A DNA stretch of 5,914 nucleotides from Crocinitomicaceae bacterium (lineage in GTDB: Bacteria > Bacteroidota > Bacteroidia > Flavobacteriales_D > Crocinitomicaceae), in the NCBI GenBank assembly GCA_015662935.1, contig DQTF01000010.1, positions 1 to 5,914 on the forward strand. Reading direction: 5' to 3'. Both the position numbers and the translations under genes were made by a program. The notes beneath the pieces are model-generated. The model was not told the origin of the DNA. It ran no database searches and worked only from the letters and a program-made list of their open reading frames with translations. The first letter of the stretch is position 1, and each line of letters starts with the position of its first letter. Shown here one piece after another: positions 1 through 5,914 of the stretch.

Positions 1-57
1 ACAATAAAGGAATTTGAATTAGAAATTATTAATCATAAACATGCAGCGTGACTTAAC

Positions 58-231
58 TCAGTGTCCAGAATTATATTGCAAGTCCAGAATTTTTTTATTA
101 TGCTTAACCGCCTTTGACATAAGACTGTTATCCCGTTTGGTAGAGTCTTGTTGTTGCCCATAAGTTTTAAAACTGAAGGCAATAAAAACAGCCATTACTC
201 CAATAATATTTTTAATCTGTATAGGTTTCAT
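58..231 (-). CDS. Small putative secreted protein (57 aa), unknown function
   Basis: I do not recognise a family. The ATG at 231-229 opens a 57-residue frame ending at TGA (60-58). The N-terminus looks like a Sec signal peptide: Lys2 and Lys7, a hydrophobic core over residues 9-21 (IIGVMAVFIAFSF), then KTYG and QQQD, with likely cleavage after Gly25, a pattern common in Bacteroidota. The mature part would be only about 32 residues, basic and polar, with several Lys and one C-terminal His, and no cysteine. A TTG at 258-256 would add nine residues (MEKELNLKK), but the ATG gives a normal signal peptide and is preferred. It lies 69 bp downstream of the helicase-nuclease gene on the same strand, so co-transcription is possible. 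It may be a genuine short secreted or periplasmic peptide, or the surviving 5' end of a longer gene. Confidence is limited by its size. Confidence 0.45.
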   Translation of the reverse strand: MKPIQIKNIIGVMAVFIAFSFKTYGQQQDSTKRDNSLMSKAVKHNKKILDLQYNSGH

Positions 232-300
232 CTTTTTTAAATTTAATTCTTTTTCCAAAAAGGTTCACGATTATATCACCGATTTCGCTTCATCTTGATT

Positions 301-3300
301 CTACCCAACTCTCCTCAACTCACCCAATCCACTATAAAACAACACTCCTTTCACATCAGGATACCCCATCTCATCCAATAAATCGCAATATCCTCTGACT
401 TGCTTTTCATCTTTCGCATTCGGAATTCCCGTCTTGTAATCAATCACAATCGTTTCCTTTTCTTTTATAATTATTTTGTCAGGGCGTAAACTGGTTTTTT
501 CATCAACCAGAAAAGCTTGCTCGTTGAGAACCTTGATTTTGTCTTTAAATAATTCCGTGTATTCATCCAAAGAGAATAATTCATTCAGTTTTTTACTCAG
601 TTCCTTTTTATTAGAAAACTCAACCTCTCCTTCGTTGATTGCTTTTTCCAATTCTATCTCCACTTCATCTTTAGATTCAATTTTACTCGCTAGCCAATGA
701 AACTGCAAACCAAATTGCATCTCCGCACTTAAATATTCTTCCGTGTATAATTCTGGATTGTCTTGCAAAGAAATATCTGGGAACCATAATTTTTCTTTGA
801 TGTCACGTGGTTCAAATAAAGCAACGGTCGTTTTTTCTTCTTTAGGTTGTGTTCTTATCCCATCTGTCAAGAGTAATTCTATACATTCTGTATCTTCAGA
901 ATTGGCAGTTTCCTTATTGATAGAAACTCCCTCTTGTTCTTGTAAAACAGAATGGAAAGTCTCACCAAAAGTTCCTTTGCTAAAGTAGTTTTGAATGTAC
1001 AACCTTTCTTGAGGTCGAGTTAAAGCAACATAGCAAAGGTTCGTAACATCTGTTTCTACTTGATTTTTTTCTTCAGAATACAAATCCGAAAGAACGTTTA
1101 TTAACTCATTCTTACTGGGTGTTTTATAAACAATTAAATCTTCAGCATTAACTAAGAAACTCGATTTAACGTCTGTTTTGTAATTGAAGTTGGGGAGAAT
1201 GACAACTGGAAATTCCAATCCTTTTGACTTGTGAATCGTCATGATCTTAATCGCGTCTGAGCTTTCTGGTATCTGAACAGCAATCTTGTTTTTTCTCCTT
1301 TGGTAGTCATCCAAAAAGCCGCGTAAATTAGGCCCTTTCTTCAACTCATATTCGTAAACAATATCTGCTAAATGATGTAGATAAGCATTCTCCAATTCAT
1401 TAAATTGCATGATTCGAAAGAACCCCTGAATTAAATCATAGATACTCTCGTATTGGAAAAAGAAAGAGGTATAAGAGTCAAAATGCTGATTCAGAAATGT
1501 TTGTTCATCAAAATAGCGGTACTTTTTGTCATTCTTGCCTATGCCTTCAACGATGTATTGATTGTAAATGTCATAGTTGTCATGCTTCCATCGGAAATAA
1601 AGTTCGGCAAATTGTCGCTTCTCGCTTTCTCCAGATTTTAAACGCCATTTTAAATAAGCAATCGCCAACTTGACATGAAGGTCTGAGTCAATGAGCAAAG
1701 AATCGGAAGAAACAACCTTGTATTTTTTTTCTGACTTAGTCAATGCAACCGCCCACTCATTACATTCTCGATTATTTCTTCCTAGAATACAAATATCTCC
1801 ACGCAGAAAACCATCGTCTTCACATGCCTGAATCCATTGCATAATTTGTGCAAGGGTTTCTTCGAGGTCAGTTTCTTTTTCTTGTGAGAGAATGTGAACT
1901 AGACCATTTTTTTTAGCGGCAGCATTCTGATGAATAGATTTGTAATAGGATGCAGAAAGGTCAGACATCTTCTCTTTCATTGTCTCAAAGAATGAGTTAT
2001 TAAAGTTTACAATCGTTGGACTAGAACGAAAATTGGATTCTAATTCAGTAACTTTTCCAGCATCTTTAAAGAAGTCAGATTTTCTTGCAACGCTTTCAAT
2101 CCCTTCCGGGTTGTATATTTCCGGGAGTGCTATGAATTGTTCTGCGAGTCCATTTTTAAAACGATAAATAGATTGCTTTGCATCGCCAACAATTAAATTC
2201 TCATTGCCATTTCCGAGTGATTCGTGAATCAATGGAATTAAATTCAACCATTGCATGTGAGAAGTATCTTGAAATTCATCGAGTAAAAAATGATGATATC
2301 GAGTTCCTAATCGTTCATAGATAAAAGGAGTATTTTCTTCTTGGATTAATACATGAATCAAAGAATTAAATTCTGAAATAAGAATCATTTGCTCCTCCTT
2401 CTTTATTACATCCAATGATTTTCCCATGTATTGTAATAACGCCATATTGAAAAAATTCTTCAAGAATAATTTGATACTGGCGTATTCTTGAACGTTATTT
2501 TCCCAATATTTATGAAATTGAATGCATGCATCGCTTAGTTTTTGTGGAAATTCTTCTTTGTAAACTGTTCCCCAAAAAGATTCTGAAAAGAAAGGTTTAT
2601 CACTTTTTACATCCATGAAAAAAGTTTCACTTTTGACGATGGTTTTTATCCGACCTCTTGTTTTACTTTTTCCAGGAATTTTACTCTCATCTACTTCTCC
2701 AGAGTTATAAAGTTCAAATATTTTCTCAGCTTCTGTCAAAAATTGTCTATCGAGTTCTTTAGCCCTAAGAATGAGTGCTGTTCTTTGCTCAGGAGAAAAA
2801 TCCGATTGCATCAATTCTTGAACTTTCTCTTTGTTTTTTTCAGAAGTGAGAATCTTACCAAACTTGATAAGGTTTCTTCTAAAGTTCCAACTGTTACCGT
2901 CTTCTAAATTCGATTCAGAATAATTAAATAATAACTTGGTCAATTCTTTGCTGTCTTCTTGCCCAAGTTGATTCAATAAATCATCGACAATTTTTTCAAT
3001 CACTTCTTCTTCCTCCATGATGACATCAAAATCGTGTTGCAAATCCAATTCTCGGCCAAAAGAACGAATCAATCGAAGATTAAACTTATCAATGGTCATC
3101 ACATTAAAGTCTTCGTATTGATGCAAAATATTTTGAAGAACGAGAGAGCATCTCTTTTGAATATCACTGATAGTGCATTTTATCTCTTTTGCAATTTTTT
3201 CTGTAAGTTCTAATTCTTCATTTTCGAAATGATTAGGAGAACTAATTTTATCTAAAGCACTGATGATTCTTTCTTTCATCTCAATTGCTGCCTTATTGGT

Positions 3301-3450
3301 AAAGGTCATTGCGACGATACTAGAGAATTGCTTCTTATCATCATTACTAATTAAGAGTTTGATGTATTCTTTAACAAGATGATACGTCTTTCCGCTTCCA
3401 GCTGAAGCATTGACTATTTTGAAAGGTTTATTGGCGGTTGTTTCGAGCAT
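301..3450 (-). CDS. RecB/AddA-type UvrD-family DNA helicase with C-terminal PD-(D/E)XK nuclease
   Basis: This is a superfamily 1A helicase-nuclease of 1049 aa. Such enzymes unwind and resect double-strand breaks for RecA loading and degrade linear DNA in the cytoplasm. Seen motifs, numbered from the chosen start: Walker A NASAGSGKT (14-22), motif Ia MTFTNKAAIEMKER (48-61), TIDKFNLRL (119-127), motif II LLDEFQDTS (389-397), motif III VGDAKQSIYRF (421-431), motif IV ESNFRSSPTIVNF (471-483), motif V TIHKSKGLEFPVVILP (738-753), motif VI CYVALTRPQERLYI (806-819). The C-terminal nuclease has FHWLAS (917-922), RPD (989-991), DYKTG (1004-1008) and a QxxxY pair (1017-1021), so both activities look intact. 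I see no four-cysteine iron-sulfur pattern. It is somewhat shorter than B. subtilis AddA (about 1230 aa). An ATG at 3471 would add MLILVII; this odd hydrophobic tail is unlikely, so the second ATG was chosen. No AddB- or RecC-like partner gene lies in the window. No gene symbol is given because AddA and RecB cannot be told apart here without the partner. Confidence 0.93.
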   Translation of the reverse strand: MLETTANKPFKIVNASAGSGKTYHLVKEYIKLLISNDDKKQFSSIVAMTFTNKAAIEMKERIISALDKISSPNHFENEELELTEKIAKEIKCTISDIQKRCSLVLQNILHQYEDFNVMTIDKFNLRLIRSFGRELDLQHDFDVIMEEEEVIEKIVDDLLNQLGQEDSKELTKLLFNYSESNLEDGNSWNFRRNLIKFGKILTSEKNKEKVQELMQSDFSPEQRTALILRAKELDRQFLTEAEKIFELYNSGEVDESKIPGKSKTRGRIKTIVKSETFFMDVKSDKPFFSESFWGTVYKEEFPQKLSDACIQFHKYWENNVQEYASIKLFLKNFFNMALLQYMGKSLDVIKKEEQMILISEFNSLIHVLIQEENTPFIYERLGTRYHHFLLDEFQDTSHMQWLNLIPLIHESLGNGNENLIVGDAKQSIYRFKNGLAEQFIALPEIYNPEGIESVARKSDFFKDAGKVTELESNFRSSPTIVNFNNSFFETMKEKMSDLSASYYKSIHQNAAAKKNGLVHILSQEKETDLEETLAQIMQWIQACEDDGFLRGDICILGRNNRECNEWAVALTKSEKKYKVVSSDSLLIDSDLHVKLAIAYLKWRLKSGESEKRQFAELYFRWKHDNYDIYNQYIVEGIGKNDKKYRYFDEQTFLNQHFDSYTSFFFQYESIYDLIQGFFRIMQFNELENAYLHHLADIVYEYELKKGPNLRGFLDDYQRRKNKIAVQIPESSDAIKIMTIHKSKGLEFPVVILPNFNYKTDVKSSFLVNAEDLIVYKTPSKNELINVLSDLYSEEKNQVETDVTNLCYVALTRPQERLYIQNYFSKGTFGETFHSVLQEQEGVSINKETANSEDTECIELLLTDGIRTQPKEEKTTVALFEPRDIKEKLWFPDISLQDNPELYTEEYLSAEMQFGLQFHWLASKIESKDEVEIELEKAINEGEVEFSNKKELSKKLNELFSLDEYTELFKDKIKVLNEQAFLVDEKTSLRPDKIIIKEKETIVIDYKTGIPNAKDEKQVRGYCDLLDEMGYPDVKGVLFYSGLGELRRVG

Positions 3451-3528
3451 AATTATTACTAAAATAAGCATTCATTTTTGAATTTAGCAGAGCCTGTTAA
3501 AGTTCTTTGTTTTTAGTAATTTTACAGC
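3451..3528. promoter_or_regulatory. Divergent control region between helicase-nuclease and MbnP-like genes
   Basis: The 78 bp must hold the start signals of both divergent genes. Neither start has a Shine-Dalgarno motif, as is usual in Bacteroidota. Candidate elements compared with the Bacteroidota consensus TTG-(about 19-22 bp)-TAnnTTTG are weak. On the plus strand there is TTG at 3478-3480 and GTTCTTTG at 3502-3509, where only the TTTG half matches. TAATTTTA at 3517-3524 has one mismatch but no suitably placed TTG. On the minus strand TATTTTAG (complement of 3459-3466) has one mismatch. If that last element is real, transcription would begin almost at the ATG at 3450, which would exclude the longer start at 3471. 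Which element is used cannot be decided by eye. Confidence 0.4.
3455..3520. repeat. Perfect 10-bp inverted repeat flanking the divergent promoter region
   Basis: ATTACTAAAA at 3455-3464 and its exact reverse complement TTTTAGTAAT at 3511-3520 are separated by 46 bp. Read in each gene's direction, TTTTAGTAAT ends 4 nt before the helicase ATG and 8 nt before the lipoprotein ATG. The arms do not extend beyond 10 bp. The spacing is too long for a tight hairpin in RNA. A protein-binding site or a shared leader element is possible, and chance in AT-rich DNA is not excluded. Confidence 0.5.
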
Positions 3529-4281
3529 ATGAAATTATTTGCTCAAATATTGATCAGTTCACTAATTGTTTTCATTTTGTTTTCTTGTAAAAAGGATGCG
3601 GAAAATGAAGATTCACAATTCCATTCTTTAAGGGGGATAGTACAACCTGTCTTTGGAGCAGGAAATAATTTATACTTAGACTCTATTTATACGACACAAG
3701 AAGGATATGATATCCAATTTAAAGAGATACAATTTTTCGTGCAAGATATTAAGTTCGGTAGTTTACAATTAGTAAAAACGGCATTGTTTGATTATCGTTC
3801 TTCAGGTGTTGATTTATTTCGTTTGCAAGGTACAACTGATAATCTTGATTCTATTGTAACGTTAAAGCTAGGTATTGATTCTATTTCTAATCACCAAAAC
3901 CCATCAACTTTTCATGTAGACAATTTACTACATACCTTTAATTCGAGTGACATGTATTGGGATACTAATAAAGGGTATTTTTTCGTTAAAATTGAAGCTT
4001 TGGTTGATACAGTTCAAGATGGAACTCCTCTTTTTGATCATTCTGTTATCTATCATGTAGGACTCGATGCGAATATTCAATCCCTTTCCTTTAATAATTT
4101 TTATTGGTCACCACAAGGAGTGGAAGACGTGCTTCCGTTGTATCTAGATATGCAAGCGTTTTTGGCTGGACCACAAGTCATTGATGTGAAAATTGATTCA
4201 GTAAGTCAGTCGGATGTCGGACAAGAAATACTCACTGCAAAAGTAATGGGTAATTTTGCAGCAGCAATTGCCCCCTTTTAG
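3529..4281 (+). CDS. MbnP-family lipoprotein (putative copper-associated envelope protein)
   Basis: The 250-aa product begins with a lipoprotein signal: hydrophobic residues 3-19 and lipobox LFSC with Cys20 as the lipidated residue. The following KKDAENED is Lys-plus-acidic, like Bacteroidota surface-export signals, so outer-membrane or surface location is likely. The mature part fits the MbnP-like family: VFG (41-43), LYLDSIY (48-54), DIQFKEIQFFVQDIKF (61-76), LKLGIDS (112-118), the signature MYWDTNKGYFFVKIEA (142-157) and IYHVGLD (174-180). The C-terminus ends in a typical N-F-x5-PF tail, so the gene looks complete. In methanotrophs MbnP binds copper and works with the dihaem enzyme MbnH, which modifies a tryptophan. 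Trp144 and Trp193 and His129, His135, His171 and His176 are candidates here only by analogy. No MbnH or TonB receptor is visible in the window. The family call is fairly secure; copper binding is inference. Confidence 0.8.
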   Translation: MKLFAQILISSLIVFILFSCKKDAENEDSQFHSLRGIVQPVFGAGNNLYLDSIYTTQEGYDIQFKEIQFFVQDIKFGSLQLVKTALFDYRSSGVDLFRLQGTTDNLDSIVTLKLGIDSISNHQNPSTFHVDNLLHTFNSSDMYWDTNKGYFFVKIEALVDTVQDGTPLFDHSVIYHVGLDANIQSLSFNNFYWSPQGVEDVLPLYLDMQAFLAGPQVIDVKIDSVSQSDVGQEILTAKVMGNFAAAIAPF

Positions 4282-4341
4282 ATATTGCCCCATTAATAAA
4301 AGAACTATCAGAGGTTCATAAATAATATCCAATTTAAAGAG
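3710..4341 (+). repeat. 17-bp exact direct repeat, one copy in the MbnP-like gene and one after it
   Basis: ATATCCAATTTAAAGAG occurs at 3710-3726, inside the lipoprotein gene where it helps encode DIQFKE, and again at 4325-4341 in the intergenic region. The flanking bases differ on both sides. The second copy can be read in the same codon phase (NIQFKEQ then stop), but the residues before it do not resemble the gene. It could be a small duplicated scrap or coincidence in AT-rich DNA. The interval between the copies is not itself a repeat. Confidence 0.6.
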
Positions 4342-4360
4342 CAGTAACTAAAATTATTGT

Positions 4361-4368
4361 TTCTTTTG
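4361..4368 (+). promoter_or_regulatory. Candidate Bacteroidota -7 promoter element for the 471-aa gene
   Basis: TTCTTTTG matches five of the six fixed positions of TAnnTTTG and lies 17 bp before the ATG at 4386, which would give a short leader of about 10 nt. No TTG is visible at the usual upstream distance. The 104-bp gap before the gene (4282-4385) shows no clear terminator for the preceding gene, so read-through from the lipoprotein gene is also possible. Confidence 0.35.
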
Positions 4369-4385
4369 TAGTAGATAACGATAAC

Positions 4386-5801
4386 ATGATTGACGAGAGA
4401 AGACTCACCACGGAGGAAAAAGCATTAAAGGTTAACTTAACTTCTGATATTTATGGATGTTTTGCTGAAATTGGTGCAGGACAAGAAGTAGCAGCTAATT
4501 TTTTTAAGGCAGGAGGTAGTTCAGGAACTATCGCTCATACACAATCTGCTTATGACATGAAAGTCTCCGATTCTATGTATGGAGAAGCTTCTCGATATGT
4601 GAGTGAAGAGCGTTTAGCAACTATGTTGTCGACAGAATATGACACTTTAAAAAGACGTTTACCTGAGAAATATACAGAATCTCGATTTTTTGCATTTAGT
4701 AACACGGTAGAATCACTCAATTATCACAAGTCAAATCAAGGACACGGTTGGGTAGGAATTCGGTTTCAATTAGGATTAGAAGAAGAACCCAATGAGGTAA
4801 TTCTACACATTAAAATGCATGACATTTCTCACAAAACTCAACAAGAAGCTATAGGTATTTTAGGAGTAAACTTAATTCATTCTTGTTATTTTCATAACCA
4901 AGATTTAGATGAGTTTTTGAATAATCTCGTCCATCGTTTGCCTCGTGACAGAATGGAAATTGACATGCTGAGGATATCAGGGTCTCGATTTGAAGATGTT
5001 GACAATAGAATTATTGCGTTGAATTTGGTAAAAAGAGGAATGACGGATGCAACAATGTTCGATTTGTCAGGAAAAGTATTGCAACCAGCAACTGCCCTGT
5101 ATAAGAAAAATATCATCTTGATGCGAGGTCGATTTAGACCAGTGACGAAGGTTCATATCGATATGATAGAATCCGGAAAGAAACAGTTTTTGGAAGAATC
5201 CGGCGTGGATAAAAATAAAGTTCGTGTTATTTTTGAATTGACACTGAAAGATTTAACAGCAGACGGAAAAATTTCTGATAAAGATTTTGTAGACAGAGCA
5301 GAATTGCTTGGTAACTTAGGATATACTGTGATGATTAGTAATTACCTGAAACATTACAAAATGGTCGATTACCTCGCGCGAATAGCAAAGGGTAGAATGA
5401 TGGGGGTTATTGTTGGTATTTATAATTTACAAACCATATTTGATGAGAAATATTACGACAATCTAAGAGGTGGACTTTTAGAAGCCTTCGGTCGCGGATT
5501 TGGTCACAATATGAAGATGTTGGTCTATCCCGCGAACGATGTAGAGACAGGGGAATTGTATGATTTAGATAATTTTAGAATCCCAGACAACCTTAAAGGC
5601 TTGTTGCAATATATGAAAGACAATAGAAAGCTAGAAGCATTGAAAGAATATGATGCTCAATTACTAGGGATTATGTCTGATGATGTGCTTTCTCAAATTA
5701 AAGCAGGAGCAAGTATTTGGGAGCAAGATGTTCCAGAGGCTGTTGTGCAAGCAATTAAAGAACATGAATTGTTTGGGTATAAAAAGAAGGTGTCTGTGTA
5801 G
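4386..5801 (+). CDS. Conserved 471-aa protein of unknown function, predicted cytoplasmic
   Basis: I recognise a widespread bacterial family without an established function. From memory, its members carry inconsistent automatic labels such as 'TonB-dependent receptor' or 'nicotinate-nucleotide adenylyltransferase'; the sequence supports neither well. There is no signal peptide or membrane segment, and no beta-barrel or TonB plug features, so it should be soluble. Conserved-looking blocks are RRLTTEEKAL (5-14), YGCFAEIGAGQEVA (23-36), FKAGGSSGTIAHTQSAYDM (40-58), HGWVGIRFQ (120-128), EVILHIKMHD (137-146), EAIGILGVNLIH (154-165), SGSRFEDVDNR (198-208), RGRFRPVTKVHIDMI (247-261) and GGLLEAFGRGFGHNM (362-376). 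The 247-261 block loosely resembles the GxFxPxTxGH signature of nucleotidyltransferases but lacks its second glycine. The ATG at 4386 is chosen because the RRLT-EEKAL block follows it directly. The gene looks intact and ends at TAG. It may follow the lipoprotein gene in one transcript, though no functional link is evident. Confidence 0.85.
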   Translation: MIDERRLTTEEKALKVNLTSDIYGCFAEIGAGQEVAANFFKAGGSSGTIAHTQSAYDMKVSDSMYGEASRYVSEERLATMLSTEYDTLKRRLPEKYTESRFFAFSNTVESLNYHKSNQGHGWVGIRFQLGLEEEPNEVILHIKMHDISHKTQQEAIGILGVNLIHSCYFHNQDLDEFLNNLVHRLPRDRMEIDMLRISGSRFEDVDNRIIALNLVKRGMTDATMFDLSGKVLQPATALYKKNIILMRGRFRPVTKVHIDMIESGKKQFLEESGVDKNKVRVIFELTLKDLTADGKISDKDFVDRAELLGNLGYTVMISNYLKHYKMVDYLARIAKGRMMGVIVGIYNLQTIFDEKYYDNLRGGLLEAFGRGFGHNMKMLVYPANDVETGELYDLDNFRIPDNLKGLLQYMKDNRKLEALKEYDAQLLGIMSDDVLSQIKAGASIWEQDVPEAVVQAIKEHELFGYKKKVSV

Positions 5802-5804
5802 TTA

Positions 5805-5820
5805 ATTAAGAATTAAGAAT
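5805..5820 (+). repeat. Short ATTAAGA heptamer tract
   Basis: ATTAAGA is repeated twice plus two bases (5805-5820), starting four bases after the stop codon of the 471-aa gene. Related AATTAAGAATTAAGAAT strings are, from memory, frequent between genes in Flavobacteriia. The window ends in TAATTATTAATTC, a near-complement of this tract, which hints at the start of an opposing copy beyond the edge. Confidence 0.5.
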
Positions 5821-5853
5821 GGAAAATTGCCAATAGTATTTTATTCGGTTTTT
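5817..5853 (+). terminator. Possible weak terminator hairpin after the 471-aa gene
   Basis: GAAT (5817-5820) and AAAAT (5823-5827) can pair with ATTTT (5838-5842) and ATTC (5843-5846), leaving GG (5821-5822) bulged and a 10-nt loop. GG and a run of five T (5849-5853) follow. Position and T-run fit a terminator, but the stem is AT-rich and interrupted, so stability is doubtful. Confidence 0.3.
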
Positions 5854-5854
5854 A

Positions 5855-5886
5855 ACTCCACACTCCACACTCCACACTCCACACTC
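5855..5886 (+). repeat. Tandem heptamer repeat CTCCACA, four copies
   Basis: Four perfect head-to-tail copies of CTCCACA occupy 5856-5883, followed by a partial CTC, with a matching A at 5855. The tract is pyrimidine-rich on the plus strand and has far more C than the surrounding DNA. It lies between genes, 54 bp after the last stop codon, and has no coding frame of note. The remaining 28 bp of the window hold nothing else I can name. Confidence 0.9.
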
Positions 5887-5914
5887 AATGAGCATAATTA
5901 CTAATTATTAATTC

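Noticed and set aside
232..258. TTG start at 258 for the small secreted protein
   Set aside because: It would put a charged nine-residue extension before a good signal peptide; the ATG at 231 is the simpler start.
251..300. Terminator between the helicase gene and the small gene
   Set aside because: GTGAACC/GGTTCAC-type matches near 265-285 do not form a self-complementary stem on one strand, and no T-run is suitably placed.
476..1641. Three plus-strand open frames of 62-81 codons opposite the helicase gene (476-700, 743-988, 1453-1641)
   Set aside because: They lie wholly antisense to a complete, motif-rich gene, are Ser-rich or low-complexity reversals of its codons, and resemble no family.
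301..3450. Anti-phage helicase-nuclease defence system
   Set aside because: The protein matches the housekeeping RecB/AddA architecture, and no accessory defence gene, integrase or mobile-element sign lies beside it.
4892..5116. Minus-strand 74-codon frame inside the 471-aa gene
   Set aside because: It is antisense to a conserved coding region and has no start signal or recognisable domain.
4386..5801. TonB-dependent receptor as the function of the 471-aa protein
   Set aside because: There is no signal peptide, plug domain, barrel strands or C-terminal aromatic signature, and the protein is too short and looks soluble.
5856..5886. CRISPR array at the CTCCACA repeats
   Set aside because: The units are 7 bp head-to-tail with no spacers and no cas gene nearby; this is a simple tandem repeat.

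Overview
The window looks like a chromosomal stretch from an AT-rich member of the Bacteroidota, probably Flavobacteriia or a relative. The reasons are the absence of Shine-Dalgarno motifs before the starts, promoter-like sequences resembling the Bacteroidota TAnnTTTG element, a lipobox followed by Lys and acidic residues, a small protein with a 'YG|QQQ' signal-peptide end, and the three main protein families themselves. The assignment is inference; no rRNA or other marker gene is present.

Layout. Positions 58-231 (minus) hold a small putative secreted protein. Positions 301-3450 (minus) hold a large RecB/AddA-type UvrD-family helicase with a C-terminal PD-(D/E)XK nuclease, complete in all motifs. 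A compact 78-bp divergent region (3451-3528) separates it from a plus-strand lipoprotein of the MbnP family (3529-4281). About 100 bp later comes a plus-strand 471-aa conserved protein of unknown biochemical role (4386-5801). The last 113 bp are non-coding and hold two heptanucleotide repeat tracts and a weak hairpin.

The genes do not form one obvious pathway. The helicase-nuclease belongs to double-strand-break repair and degradation of linear DNA. The MbnP-like lipoprotein belongs to the cell envelope and possibly copper handling. The third protein is a predicted soluble cytoplasmic enzyme or binding protein. The nuclease and MbnP genes share a control region with a perfect 10-bp inverted repeat, each arm lying just before a start codon.

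I see no mobile element, CRISPR array, tRNA, rRNA or defence cassette, and no convincing new system. The best leads are the unassigned 471-aa family, with a partial nucleotidyltransferase-like motif, the MbnP homologue without a visible MbnH partner, the mirrored leader motif, and the heptamer repeats at the right edge.
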